This document shows positions 1-9,094 of a stretch of DNA of 64,000 nucleotides, in pieces. Under the pieces are notes generated by a model. It was not told the origin of the DNA. It made no database searches and saw only the letters and a program-made list of their open reading frames with translations. How positions within the stretch are numbered: the first letter of the stretch is position 1; every line of letters starts with the position of its first letter. This DNA is from JAFNAG01 sp963721405 (GTDB lineage: Bacteria; Acidobacteriota; UBA6911): assembly GCA_963721405.1 (NCBI GenBank), contig CAVRJA010000014.1, positions 1,898,615 through 1,962,614 on the forward strand, written 5' to 3'. The translations under genes were made by a program, and so were the position numbers.

Positions 1-733
1 GTTCGGATCGAATTTTTCCCGCGAGCTCGTCCAGGTCCGAGGGCGCCTCTCCGGGATCGAGCCAGCGTTGCAGCCGTAGGGAAATGACCCCAGTCGAGGC
101 CAGAATCGTCGTCTGAATTCCCGAATAGCTCTTATAGATCGGCGCAATCCGGCTGTCCACCTCGGATTCACTCAGTCCTTGCATGCTGAAAAACCGCTGC
201 TCCAGCCGTCTCCGTGTGCCGAGCTTCAGCAGGCGGGGGATCACCTGGGATTCAAACATCGCCTGCATCTCCCGGGGAGGCCCGGGCAACAGAGCGATGC
301 AAGCGCTATCCGCTTCGATCCACATCCCGGGGGCTGTGCCCGTCGGATTGTTCAGCATCTCCGCGCCCTCCACCATGTCAGCCTGGCGCTCGTTGATCTT
401 GGCCATCGCGGTCGCGCGCAGGGCAAATCGCCGGCGCAACGCTTCCAGGGCCTCGGTACTCCGCCGCAGGGGACGCCCGAGCGCCATCGCCGTCGCAGCC
501 CGCGTGAGGTCATCCTCGGTCGGGCCGAGGCCCCCACACAAGACAATCAGCCGGGAGCGTCGGCGTGCCGCACGCAGCAGGTTCTCGATGTCTTCCAGAT
601 TGTCGCCGACGACGCATTTCAAATGAACCGTAAAGCCGGATTCGTTAAGCTTCCTGGTCAGATAAAGCGAGTTGGTGTCGACGCGGTCCGGTGTCAGAAG
701 TTCGGATCCTACGGCGATGATTTCCGCTTTCAT
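1..733 (-). CDS. cinA: CinA-like protein (competence/damage-inducible family), 3' end cut by window edge
   Basis: The minus-strand frame opens with ATG at 733 (MKAEIIAVGSELL) and stays open to the window edge, giving about 244 residues of a protein normally near 410. The N-terminal molybdopterin-binding-like (MoaB/MogA fold) domain is clear: GSELL near residue 9, the CGGLGPTEDDLT motif near 65-76, and NPTGTAPG and LPGPPREM further on. Family members act as nicotinamide-nucleotide pyrophosphatase/amidohydrolase; the C-terminal amidase domain, if present, lies outside the window. It is the last visible gene of the rimO-yacG-pgpA-cinA run and follows pgpA after a 213-bp gap. The family call is firm; amidase activity cannot be judged here. 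Confidence 0.9.
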   Translation of the reverse strand, partial: MKAEIIAVGSELLTPDRVDTNSLYLTRKLNESGFTVHLKCVVGDNLEDIENLLRAARRRSRLIVLCGGLGPTEDDLTRAATAMALGRPLRRSTEALEALRRRFALRATAMAKINERQADMVEGAEMLNNPTGTAPGMWIEADSACIALLPGPPREMQAMFESQVIPRLLKLGTRRRLEQRFFSMQGLSESEVDSRIAPIYKSYSGIQTTILASTGVISLRLQRWLDPGEAPSDLDELAGKIRSE

Positions 734-946
734 AGTTCAGCCCGCACCCCCATGGTCGAATTATAACTATGCATGACGAATCAGAATGAGACCTTTTTTA
801 AGACCACGAAGACCTCAATGGCGGTGTGCTGCGCCCCTTTGGGGTCCAGATGGGCTCTTCATGAGCGCCTTTCGTCGCAGTGTCTGAATTACAGCTTTGT
901 GGTCCACTGTTCTTGACTGGTTTCCGTGGTTCTGTGAGGTCACGAT

Positions 947-1420
947 TCATGTCGTCATATGAATAAACCGATTGGCGAACTGGAGAAGCAGGTTGGCATA
1001 TATCCCCGCCAACAGGTCGTCCGCCATAATCCCCACGCCGTGCTTGAGCGGCTCCAGCCTGCGGATGGGAAATGGTTTCCAGATGTCGAACAGACGAAAC
1101 AGAAAAGTTCCGGCAACAAGATTGAACAGATTGACGGGCAACAGGAGGAATGCCGTAAGTTGTCCGGCAACCTCATCGATGACAACCAGGCTGGGATCCT
1201 CCTTGCCCAGGTTGCGACTGACCCGGGCGGCAGCAAACACGCCCGCCGCTGTGATCAGGCAAACGGTGCTCAGATGAAGTTCCGGCAGAATCCGGAAATA
1301 GATCCGGTAGACCAGGAAGTAGACGAGAGTCGTCGCCAGGGAGGCATATGTTCCGGGAGCCCCCGGAATCATCCCGATGTAGGATGCGCTCGCAATGAAC
1401 AGGGAGAGGCGGTCTCTCAT
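947..1420 (-). CDS. pgpA: phosphatidylglycerophosphatase A
   Basis: 157 residues, the usual PgpA length. The enzyme removes phosphate from phosphatidylglycerophosphate to make phosphatidylglycerol at the inner membrane. Family motifs seen in order: GMIPGAPGTYAS near the N-terminus, DPSLVVIDEVAGQ in the middle (acidic metal-binding residues), FRLFDIWKPFPI, then GVGIMADDLLAGIYAN at the C-terminus. Hydrophobic stretches between them fit a small polytopic membrane protein. Its ATG overlaps the stop of yacG by 4 bp (ATGA), which suggests translational coupling. The neighbours are translation-quality and housekeeping genes rather than lipid genes. Confidence 0.93.
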   Translation of the reverse strand: MRDRLSLFIASASYIGMIPGAPGTYASLATTLVYFLVYRIYFRILPELHLSTVCLITAAGVFAAARVSRNLGKEDPSLVVIDEVAGQLTAFLLLPVNLFNLVAGTFLFRLFDIWKPFPIRRLEPLKHGVGIMADDLLAGIYANLLLQFANRFIHMTT

Positions 1421-1608
1421 GAATCTCCATCGGTCTCTTCAGGGTGAGGCATTTCGTCTTCTTCTTCCTCGTGCGCGACTGGGACACTGTAAGAGCCGGA
1501 CAGCCAGTCCCCAAAATCCACGAGCTTGCACCGCTCACTGCAAAAAGGCCGGAATGGATTGCCTTCAAACCTTGCCTCTTTACCGCATTTAGGACATCGT
1601 ACCATCAT
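1417..1608 (-). CDS. yacG: YacG-type zinc protein, DNA gyrase inhibitor family
   Basis: 63 residues. Four cysteines, C5-x2-C8 and C23-x3-C27, form the treble-clef zinc site of the YacG family, and the following KLVDFGDWLSGSYSVP segment is the conserved core. E. coli YacG binds GyrB and inhibits gyrase; whether this homologue does so is inference. The C-terminal tail is acidic (EEEEDEMPHPEETDGD), which is common in the family. It overlaps pgpA by 4 bp and lies 88 bp after rimO, so the genes are probably cotranscribed. Confidence 0.9.
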   Translation of the reverse strand: MMVRCPKCGKEARFEGNPFRPFCSERCKLVDFGDWLSGSYSVPVAHEEEEDEMPHPEETDGDS

Positions 1609-1696
1609 AGTCGTATGATCAGATCACAGGGAAAGCCTTGGCTGAAGGGATTCCTCATGGGAAGCACCGACCCAGGCCGCGCGGCCGCTCAGCATC

Positions 1697-3040
1697 TTAC
1701 CGTATAATGGTGCCGAGGAGGTCATGCTCGAGCGCCCGCGAGATTCGCACTACCCTGAACTCGCCGGCGCTGACCGGGGCGACCTCCGAGTCGTTGATGA
1801 GGCAGACCCCATCGATTTCGGGGGCCTGGGATTCGAGGCGACCCTGCAGCAAGAACTCGCTTTCCTGCGACACCCCTTCCAGCAGTGCCGGAAACTCCTT
1901 CCCGATCAACTTGCGATTTTTGGCCGCTGCGATTTTGACCTGCTGCTTCATCAACTCGCGCCGGCGCCGTTCGGCGGTGCGCGCGGGCACCTTATCAGTC
2001 AGCTCATACGAGAGCGTGTTCTCCTCGTCCGAATAGGCGAACACCCCCAACCTGTCGAACTCCAGGTCGCGGCAAAACTCCTTCAGCTCAAGGAAGTCTT
2101 CCTCGCTCTCCCCGGGATGTCCCACGATCATGGTGGTCCGGAACGTGGCTCCGGGGATCCGGCTCCTGATGCGTTCGATCATCCGCTCGAGGCTGGCCCG
2201 GTTGCCTCCGCGCCTCATTGCCTTGAGGATCCGGGCGTTGACGTGTTGCAAGGGCATGTCGATGTACTTGCAGATCTGGTCATGATTCGTGATCACGTCG
2301 ACAAGCCTGTCGCTCACGAGGTCCGGATAGACGTAGAGAAACCGGAGCCAGCGGAGCCCGTCGACCTTGGCGAGCGCTTCCAGGAGATGAGCCAGGCCGT
2401 CCTGTAGTCCCAGATCGGTCCCGAAGCTGGTCGTGTCCTGGGATACGAGGGTGATCTCCTTGACTCCCCGGTCTACGAGGTCCCTCGCTTCCTGAACGAG
2501 AGAATGGATGCTCCGGCTGCGGAACGGACCGCGAATCTTCGGAATGATGCAAAAGGAGCAGGTATGATCGCAGCCCTCAGCAATCTTAATGTAGGCCGTG
2601 TACGAAGGAGTTGCCAGGATTCTCGGCGTCGTGTGGTCGTAAAGGTACAGGTCGGCATCGCTCCGGCCGAAGGATGCCGGCAGCGGGACGGCGTCCCCGG
2701 AAACCGCGTCTGCGATCTGCCTGATCTGGTTGGTGCCGAGAATCGCGTCCACTTCCACCAGGTCGGACCTGATCTCGTTTGAATAGCGTTCAGCCAGGCA
2801 GCCGGTGACGATCAGTCGTTTACATTGTCCCGATTTCTTCAGTTCTGCGGCTTCCAGGATGGTGTCGATCGATTCTCTCTTCGAACTCTCGATGAAGCTG
2901 CAGGTGTTGACGACGACGATTTCCGCCTCGGAGTTGTCGGCGGTGATCGTGTGGCCTTCCCGCTGCAGCAAGCCGAGCATGACCTCGGTGTCGACCAGAT
3001 TCTTAGGACACCCCAGGCTGATGAAACCGATTTTTGCCAC
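1697..3040 (-). CDS. rimO: ribosomal protein S12 methylthiotransferase
   Basis: RimO is a radical SAM enzyme with two iron-sulphur clusters that methylthiolates an Asp of ribosomal protein S12. With the chosen start it has 447 residues, typical of the family. The N-terminal cluster cysteines sit in LGCPKN (C11), NTCSF (C47) and TGCLAER (C81). The radical SAM motif is EGCDHTCSFC, and a TRAM-like RNA-binding region closes the protein. The frame is open to an ATG at 3091, but the first 17 codons of that version come from a hexamer repeat and have no family counterpart. GTG at 3040 (VAKIGFISLGC) with GGGAG upstream is preferred. Confidence 0.93.
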   Translation of the reverse strand: MAKIGFISLGCPKNLVDTEVMLGLLQREGHTITADNSEAEIVVVNTCSFIESSKRESIDTILEAAELKKSGQCKRLIVTGCLAERYSNEIRSDLVEVDAILGTNQIRQIADAVSGDAVPLPASFGRSDADLYLYDHTTPRILATPSYTAYIKIAEGCDHTCSFCIIPKIRGPFRSRSIHSLVQEARDLVDRGVKEITLVSQDTTSFGTDLGLQDGLAHLLEALAKVDGLRWLRFLYVYPDLVSDRLVDVITNHDQICKYIDMPLQHVNARILKAMRRGGNRASLERMIERIRSRIPGATFRTTMIVGHPGESEEDFLELKEFCRDLEFDRLGVFAYSDEENTLSYELTDKVPARTAERRRRELMKQQVKIAAAKNRKLIGKEFPALLEGVSQESEFLLQGRLESQAPEIDGVCLINDSEVAPVSAGEFRVVRISRALEHDLLGTIIR

Positions 3041-3490
3041 GCACACTCTCCCGAACCCGAGGCCGAGGCCGAGATTTTCGCCTCGAAACAATGAATACTA
3101 GGCTTTGCGCAGGCTTGGATCAAGGGGGGGGAAGCCCCCTTAGGCGCTATGTTAACTAGTTTCTGTCGCGAAACTTCAAGGTCATCTGACCTTGACCTGA
3201 ACTTGGACTTGGACCTGGACGTAGACCCGGCAAATACCGATGGCCCAATATAAGTGCCTCATTTGCGAGAGGTTACATCAAAAAAGCCTGACCACGTCCA
3301 GGTCGAGGTCCAGGTCCACGTCCAGGACCAGGCAGGACAATGATTGAGTTTCGCGACAGAAACTAACTAGCACAACTGCGTGCACCTGGACCTGGACTTG
3401 GTCTTAGACTATGCTGCCGTCCGTGAACCTTCAGAAGCTGTGTTTACCAGACCGCAGTCCGGTCGGGGTAAGGCGAGCAACGTCAGCGCA
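3041..3490. other. gene-free stretch built mainly of short repeats
   Basis: No credible coding region was found. The stretch begins with a CCGAGG-type hexamer array (about 3056-3074). It then holds an inverted-repeat-bounded element (3157-3365, listed separately) filled with GGACCT/TTGGAC-type hexamers, and another hexamer patch at about 3382-3409. It lies between the divergent-looking rimO promoter side and the 3' end of the transglutaminase gene. Confidence 0.8.
3157..3365. repeat. inverted-repeat-bounded element, copy 1
   Basis: TAGTTTCTGTCGCGAAACT at 3157-3175 recurs as an exact reverse complement at 3347-3365, bounding 209 bp. The interior carries hexamer runs in opposite orientation: about 3190-3230 reads TTGGAC/CTGGAC, and 3294-3335 reads GTCCAG/GTCCAC. 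The whole could therefore fold as a long imperfect hairpin. There is no open reading frame of note. A second pair of almost the same ends bounds 56585-56850. The end sequence is itself a small palindrome, AGTTTC-TGTCGC-GAAACT. Confidence 0.75.
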
Positions 3491-5680
3491 TCAAAGATTT
3501 GAGATCCGCTCCGACAGCTTCTGCCGCAGCTGGCGGAGGTGATGCCGTGCCTGGGTGACGTCATCCGGATCAGCCGTCCGGCCATAACGGACGCGGTTAT
3601 ACAGGGCAGTCAAGGCAGCCAGGGCATCGCCAAACGGCCGGCCGGCGAGCTCGGACGAAAACTCGAGTGGAGTCTGGTCCGGCCGTCGGGCCCATCCCCT
3701 GTGTTCCAACAACTCCAGTGCTTCCCTGAAAAAACCGACGACGACCTCAGGCTCGCGCCTGTGCCGTGCGGGACCGACTGCGAGCCAGAGGCTGCGCGCA
3801 AGAGCAGGGGAACGCCGTGCAAGGATCGCGGCCGCCAGCAGCGCTATTCCCATCAGGGCAACGACCAATCCTGTGACGGAAAAGACGCTCCGCCCCGGCT
3901 GAATCCTGCCCGCCAGGGCGCGGAGGCTGCCGCCGGCGCTGCGCGCAAATCCTGCCCCCCGGTCCTTGATGCTCTCAATGGCCGTCCACGACGCCCGCAG
4001 CAGGGAAGACTGGTCGCGCAGGTCGTAATTGACGACGTGATCTGACCACCAGAGATCCAGGGCATCGAGGAAGCCGGTAGCGGCTTCGATCAGCGCAGGC
4101 CTCCGCCTGGCGGGCTCGCCGGGCGTGGGATCGAACTCCACCCAGCCATATGGCGGGAAATAGGCTTCGACCCAACTGTGTGCGTCGTGCTGCCGAACCG
4201 TCCAATGGTTGGACAGGTGATTGTAGTCGCCGGCCCGGAAGCCGTTTACGAGGCGGGAGGGAATTCCCACCTGCCGGAGCATGACCGCCATCGCCGTAGC
4301 GAAATACTCGCAGTGACCGCGGCGCACGCCGAACAGGAACATCGCCAGCGGGTCGGCGCTGTCCGGCATTCCCTTGAGCTCGAGGCTGTAGCCGTAGTTG
4401 CCGCGCAGGTAGGTCTCGAGGGCCCTCGCCTTGTCATAGGGTTCGGCCACTCCCGCGGTCACCTGGTGGGCGAGGGTTGAAATACGTGAATCCAGGCGCG
4501 GGAGATCGAGGCAGCAGGCCTGAACGTCGCCCGGCAACACACCGGAGTCCGATGAGAACAGCTTGGGGTCCGGCCTGGTAACGTCGGAGACGACTGTGTA
4601 TCGAATCGGGCTGGTCCTGGGGGAGAGGGAGTAAACGTTGTCGAGCGCATCGCGTTCGAGCAAGCCAAGATCACTCGAGACCGCAAGCATTTTGTAGCTG
4701 CCGAAAACAAGGTCCGACGAGATCGGTTCCGCGAAAAACGTCTGAACCCGGATGTCGGTCCCCCGTGCGAAATCCTGCAGCTTAAAGTACCCGGCTTGGG
4801 TTGGAATCCGGGTGCGGGGCGGTACGGCGCCGCGATCCCACGCCTTGCCGTCGAAATGGTCCAGCGCGATCCCGCGCCACTTCAGATCAGGCGGAAGCTT
4901 ATCCGGCGGAGCATCGACGGCGACCTTCATGACCAGCGTGTTCGATTCCTTGATGGTTCCGATCTCGCCGAGCGTGACCCTTTCTGAAAAGCCGCTGATG
5001 AACTGGGGACGGCCGAACGGCCGGTGGGGAATTCCCAGCGATATCCGCGGCAAGAGGAAAAACAACGGGATCGCAATCGCGACAATCGAAAGAGTCAACG
5101 ACAATGTCATTATTGCCATGGACCGCCACGGAAACCCGGAAAACAGCTCGAACCCGGTTCCCCTCAGGCGCCGCGGAATTACGACCGGTTGAATCCCTCC
5201 TTCTTTCTGAGCGGCGGCGCTGCTTCGTTTCATTTCGTACAGGATGCAAGCGCCGGTCCCCGAAGCGAGGAACAAAAGCAAGCAGCCCAGGAACAGCGGG
5301 TTGATGGTCAGCAGGGCGGCGAGAAGCAGTGCGGCGAAGCTGCTGAGGTAGAGAAAGAGGTAATCGCGGTCGCGACCAACCGTGAGGAGCTTCCAGGATG
5401 CCGTCAGAAACAACAAGTGGAACGTGCTCAACAGAAACGAGCGCGTCATCAGGCCCAGATCGAGGCCGAAGGTGATGAGAAACGCCGCCGGCATCCCCCA
5501 CCACACCCAGGTCGGAAGCTTCTGCCGCACCCGTGCCGTATCGACAAACCAGCTGGCGATAAAGATGACGCCAAAGCATGCGAGTAGAACGGGATGAAAC
5601 TCCCCCGTTGCCGCGGCAGCGAGGAATCCCGAGGCAACCAGGATGTGGGAAGTCAGCTTGAAGCACGCCGAGAAGCTCAT
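3491..5680 (-). CDS. membrane-bound transglutaminase-like protein (TgpA/DUF3488 type)
   Basis: 729 residues from the ATG at 5680, which overlaps the stop of the DUF58 gene by 4 bp (ATGA); a longer frame to 5866 would run inside that gene and is rejected. The N-terminal region (about residues 8-210) has several membrane segments of the DUF3488 type. It is followed by a soluble domain with a transglutaminase-core catalytic triad: C457 in RRGHCEYF, H501 in HDAHSWVEAYF, D517 in VEFDPTPGE. A late membrane segment (near 655-675) precedes a DUF4129-like tail. P. aeruginosa TgpA is an essential periplasmic transglutaminase. The substrate is unknown here. It is the last gene of the ruvA-ruvB-moxR-DUF58 run. 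Confidence 0.88.
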   Translation of the reverse strand: MSFSACFKLTSHILVASGFLAAAATGEFHPVLLACFGVIFIASWFVDTARVRQKLPTWVWWGMPAAFLITFGLDLGLMTRSFLLSTFHLLFLTASWKLLTVGRDRDYLFLYLSSFAALLLAALLTINPLFLGCLLLFLASGTGACILYEMKRSSAAAQKEGGIQPVVIPRRLRGTGFELFSGFPWRSMAIMTLSLTLSIVAIAIPLFFLLPRISLGIPHRPFGRPQFISGFSERVTLGEIGTIKESNTLVMKVAVDAPPDKLPPDLKWRGIALDHFDGKAWDRGAVPPRTRIPTQAGYFKLQDFARGTDIRVQTFFAEPISSDLVFGSYKMLAVSSDLGLLERDALDNVYSLSPRTSPIRYTVVSDVTRPDPKLFSSDSGVLPGDVQACCLDLPRLDSRISTLAHQVTAGVAEPYDKARALETYLRGNYGYSLELKGMPDSADPLAMFLFGVRRGHCEYFATAMAVMLRQVGIPSRLVNGFRAGDYNHLSNHWTVRQHDAHSWVEAYFPPYGWVEFDPTPGEPARRRPALIEAATGFLDALDLWWSDHVVNYDLRDQSSLLRASWTAIESIKDRGAGFARSAGGSLRALAGRIQPGRSVFSVTGLVVALMGIALLAAAILARRSPALARSLWLAVGPARHRREPEVVVGFFREALELLEHRGWARRPDQTPLEFSSELAGRPFGDALAALTALYNRVRYGRTADPDDVTQARHHLRQLRQKLSERISNL

Positions 5681-7134
5681 AGTTCGTCGAAATAGATCAC
5701 GTGGGATGAACGCCAGACCGGGGCCGGGAGAATTCCCCGCTGCCTCGAAGTGAGCAGGATCTTGAAAACTTTTTCGGACAGGATGCGCCTCAACTGATCC
5801 TCTTCCACGCCTTCCGAAAAATCCCGGCTGAAGTCGGCGCCGACTCCGGTGCGGGCCGCTTCGCATTGGACGACCGCCATCAAGCGGAGGATGCGATACA
5901 GGTGCTCGATACCCGTGCCGCGTGGAACGTACTCGTGGGGCGTGAGATATTCGAACTCCGCCCCTTCGCGGGCAAAATGCGCCGCCAGACCGGCGGCCAT
6001 GGAGACAGCTTTTTCGAACTGCCGGGAATTCTCAGGCCACTCGTCACGAATGGCCGTGTCGAGGATCAGGCAGAATTCACTCTCTTCCTCGCGCGCGTAC
6101 TCGCGCGCCATCAGTTTGCCTGTCTTGGCAGTGGCCTTCCAGTGGATCAGCCGCGCGCTCTCGCCCTCGCGATACTGCCGGATCGCGTAAAGGCTCTCCC
6201 CGTGTCCCACGCGCTTCCCTTCGAGTTTCCCCGGGAGGAAGGGAAGCAGATGAAAGTCGGACGAGACCTCCCGGATGGAGGGGTAAACCAGCACCTCCCC
6301 GCTCACCGCAACGCGCTCACCCCGCCGGAAGAATCCGAACGGAAATCGTGTGGAAAGCCGTAACCCTTCGAGGTGGTATTTTCCTCGACGGGGAAACGAC
6401 TGCGAAATCAGTTCGGCACGTGATTCACCGGCGGGTATCGCGGGAAAGTAGGCAGGGTGATGCAGCACCGGCGCTCCTTCCGTGATGCCGGCAGCGGGCG
6501 CCGCTTTTGGCGGCAGGAATCTACGGAACCACCCCCGGCGGCGCGCACGCTGGAGGGCGAGGTCCTCTGCCAGTATCGAGAACGAAGTGAGAAACCGCTT
6601 CTTGTTGTTAAGAGAAATCTTGATCGACACGTTTTCCCGCTCAAACACGTTTTCCGGCACCTGCAGCGAGACAAAGATCGAGCGCAGCGACAGGCGGGCA
6701 AAGACGCCGGAGACCACGGTAATCGAGAGCAGCAGGGCCAGGATCAGATAGAGCAGGTTATTGCTGGTGTTGACAGCGCCGAGGGCGATCAGGAAAACCG
6801 TGAGAATAAAGAATCCGCCGGCAGGGGTTATTCCGAATGAAAAGGGGGAGCTCCAGCGGCTCAGATCGAGTTCGCGCGCCATGCGGGCGAGCGGGGCCAA
6901 CGCAAGCCAGATTAGGGCGAGGAACGCCCCGACCGAGAAAACGATGGCCGGCGCCGTCTCACCGCGTCCCATGGCCGCGCGTGCGATCAGCGACAGGAAC
7001 ACGGCGGCGCATAGCAGGAGGGCGCCGCGGAGGACCTCGCGGGCGACGGCGGCTCGCCGCGGGGCCTCGTCTGTCTCAGAGCGGGACTTCGATGCTCTGA
7101 AGAATCTCAGCAAGGATTTCCTCGGATTCGTCAC
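5677..7134 (-). CDS. DUF58 domain membrane protein
   Basis: 485 residues. Two to four hydrophobic segments lie in the first 160 residues (LLLCAAVFLSLIARAAM; FILTVFLIALGAVNTSN; LLYLILALLLSITVVSG). The DUF58 signature YREGESARLIHWKATAKTG follows near residue 305-325. DUF58 proteins have a von Willebrand A-like fold and are nearly always encoded beside a MoxR ATPase, as here. The start at 7134 overlaps the 3' end of moxR by 59 bp. No better start is visible before the first membrane segment, so either the overlap is real or initiation uses a rare codon. The precise function of this family is not settled. Confidence 0.87.
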   Translation of the reverse strand: MTNPRKSLLRFFRASKSRSETDEAPRRAAVAREVLRGALLLCAAVFLSLIARAAMGRGETAPAIVFSVGAFLALIWLALAPLARMARELDLSRWSSPFSFGITPAGGFFILTVFLIALGAVNTSNNLLYLILALLLSITVVSGVFARLSLRSIFVSLQVPENVFERENVSIKISLNNKKRFLTSFSILAEDLALQRARRRGWFRRFLPPKAAPAAGITEGAPVLHHPAYFPAIPAGESRAELISQSFPRRGKYHLEGLRLSTRFPFGFFRRGERVAVSGEVLVYPSIREVSSDFHLLPFLPGKLEGKRVGHGESLYAIRQYREGESARLIHWKATAKTGKLMAREYAREEESEFCLILDTAIRDEWPENSRQFEKAVSMAAGLAAHFAREGAEFEYLTPHEYVPRGTGIEHLYRILRLMAVVQCEAARTGVGADFSRDFSEGVEEDQLRRILSEKVFKILLTSRQRGILPAPVWRSSHVIYFDEL

Positions 7135-8029
7135 TGCGTTTGTTCGGGGTCGAATACTTGGCGCTGACGATCACCCTGTGCGACAGGACCGGGAGCGCCA
7201 GGCGTTTGATGTCGTCCGGGATGCAATAATTCCGCCCTTCATAATAAGCCATCGCCTGGGCCGCGCTATGGAGCGCCAGCGAGCCGCGCGGGCTTACGCC
7301 GGCGAGCAGGAACTCGGAACGACGCGTGGCCTCGACGATCGCCAGGATGTAATCGAGCAGCGACTCGTCCACGCGGACTTCGGTCACAGCCCGCTGCGCT
7401 TCGAGAATGTCGCCGGCCTTCAGCACCGGTTCGATCTGCTCGACGGCCGGCCGGTGGTTTTGCCGGCGCAGGATCTCTTTCTCCGCTTCGACTTCAGGAT
7501 AGCCCATTCGGATGCGAAGCATGAAGCGATCGAGTTGGGATTCGGGGAGGGGATACGTGCCGTGGTGCTCGATCGGGTTCTGTGTGGCCACCACCATGAA
7601 AGGGCGGGGCAGCATGTGCGTGTGGTTGTCGACGCTGATTTTCCCTTCGCTCATGGCTTCCAGCAAAGCACTCTGGGTCTTTGGCGTCGTACGGTTGATT
7701 TCGTCGGCCAGTACGATGTTGGCGAAGATCGGGCCGCGGCGGAACTCGAACGCCTGCTCCATCTGATTGAAAACGGAAACACCCAGGATGTCGGAGGGGA
7801 GGAGGTCGCTTGTGAACTGGATCCTGCGGAACGTGCAATCGAAGCCACGGGCCAGCGAGCGGGCGAGCGTCGTTTTGCCCACTCCCGGCACATCCTCAAT
7901 CAGCAGATGCCCCTCTGCCAGCAAGGCGACGAGAGCAAGTTTGACCGGTTCTGATTTTCCGAGCACGACGTTCTCGATGGCCCGCTGCAGCCTTTGGAGC
8001 TTGGGTTCGAGATCGACGGTTCCGGTCAT
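7076..8029 (-). CDS. moxR: MoxR-family AAA+ ATPase
   Basis: 317 residues, standard for MoxR. Walker A is GVGKTTLA (near residue 51), Walker B is VLADEINR, and the sensor region is VVATQNPIEHHGTYPLPE. The C-terminal lid contains GVSPRGSLAL. MoxR ATPases act as chaperone-like factors for partners with VWA-like domains; the DUF58 gene that overlaps its end is the obvious partner. It starts 10 bp after ruvB stops, so the DNA-repair genes and this envelope module are probably on one transcript. Confidence 0.93.
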   Translation of the reverse strand: MTGTVDLEPKLQRLQRAIENVVLGKSEPVKLALVALLAEGHLLIEDVPGVGKTTLARSLARGFDCTFRRIQFTSDLLPSDILGVSVFNQMEQAFEFRRGPIFANIVLADEINRTTPKTQSALLEAMSEGKISVDNHTHMLPRPFMVVATQNPIEHHGTYPLPESQLDRFMLRIRMGYPEVEAEKEILRRQNHRPAVEQIEPVLKAGDILEAQRAVTEVRVDESLLDYILAIVEATRRSEFLLAGVSPRGSLALHSAAQAMAYYEGRNYCIPDDIKRLALPVLSHRVIVSAKYSTPNKRSDESEEILAEILQSIEVPL

Positions 8030-8039
8030 GGCTTGCCTT

Positions 8040-9071
8040 TCAAAACAAGTTCTTCTGGTTGGAAGGTGGCAGGATTTTGAAATGTTCGTAAGCCTTCCGT
8101 GTGGCGACGCGGCCGCGCGGAGTCCGATCCAGGAAGCCGACCTGGATGAGGTAGGGCTCGTAGATATCCTCGATCGAGTCCTCGTCCTCGCTGATGGCGG
8201 CCGAAAGGGCGCCGACCCCCACGGGCCCGCCGTTGTACTTTTCGAGGATGGTGAGCATCAGCTTGCGGTCGATCTCGTCGAAGCCGTATATGTCCACGTC
8301 CATCATGGCAAGCGCCGCCATGGCCACCGGGCGAGTGATGCGGCCGTCAGACTTGACCTCCGCATAATCGCGCACGCGGCGAAGGAGGCGGTTCGCAATG
8401 CGAGGCGTCCCGCGGCAGCGGGCGGCAATTTCATTTGCGCCGCTGTCGTCGATTTCCACGCCGAGGAGCGACGCCGACTGGCGCACGATGATGCTGAGCT
8501 CGGCAGGGGTGTAAAACTCCAGGCGATGGATGATCCCGAACCGGGCTCGGAGCGGCGCCGTGATCAGGCCTGCACGTGTCGTCGCGCCGATCAGGGTGAA
8601 GCGCTGAAGCGGCATCTTGATGCTCCGCGCCCCCGGTCCTTCCCCGATCATGATGTCGATGTAAAAGTCTTCCATCGCCGGGTAGAGAATCTCCTCGATG
8701 GCCGGATGCAGTCGATGGACTTCGTCGATGAAGAGGATGTCGTTCTTTTTCAGGTTGGTCAGCAGGGCAGCCAGGTCCCCACGCTTCTCAATGACCGGAC
8801 CGCTGGTCGTCCGAATGTTCACGTTCATCTCATTGGCGATGACCGTCGCCAGAGTTGTCTTCCCCAATCCCGGCGGGCCGTACAGCAACACGTGGTCCAG
8901 CGCCTCTTTGCGCCGGCTGGCGGCATGAATGCTGATTTCGATGTTCTCTTTGACCTTGTCCTGGCCGATGTACTGTTTCAGATGCTGAGGACGGAGGCTC
9001 AGCTCGTAGGACTGCTCCTCGGTGCGTGCGACCGGGCTCAAGAGGGTGTGTTCCGAAGTGTGTTCCTTCAT
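8040..9071 (-). CDS. ruvB: Holliday junction branch migration helicase RuvB
   Basis: 343 residues. RuvB is the AAA+ motor that drives branch migration on RuvA-bound junctions. Visible landmarks are SLRPQHLKQYIGQDKVKENI at the N-terminus, Walker A GPPGLGKTTLA, Walker B LFIDEVHRLHP, TLIGATTRAGLITAPLRARFG with the arginine-finger region, and the winged-helix C-terminus ending LIQVGFLDRTPRGRVATRKAYEH (split here by description only). It starts 23 bp after ruvA. ruvC is not adjacent in this window. Confidence 0.97.
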   Translation of the reverse strand: MKEHTSEHTLLSPVARTEEQSYELSLRPQHLKQYIGQDKVKENIEISIHAASRRKEALDHVLLYGPPGLGKTTLATVIANEMNVNIRTTSGPVIEKRGDLAALLTNLKKNDILFIDEVHRLHPAIEEILYPAMEDFYIDIMIGEGPGARSIKMPLQRFTLIGATTRAGLITAPLRARFGIIHRLEFYTPAELSIIVRQSASLLGVEIDDSGANEIAARCRGTPRIANRLLRRVRDYAEVKSDGRITRPVAMAALAMMDVDIYGFDEIDRKLMLTILEKYNGGPVGVGALSAAISEDEDSIEDIYEPYLIQVGFLDRTPRGRVATRKAYEHFKILPPSNQKNLF

Positions 9072-9094
9072 CGTATGCCGTCAGACCGTTGTTC

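Noticed and set aside
6761..7954. 397-codon plus-strand frame across the DUF58 and moxR genes
   Set aside because: Antisense to two clear family genes; codon positions and lack of any family match show it is a GC-rich shadow.
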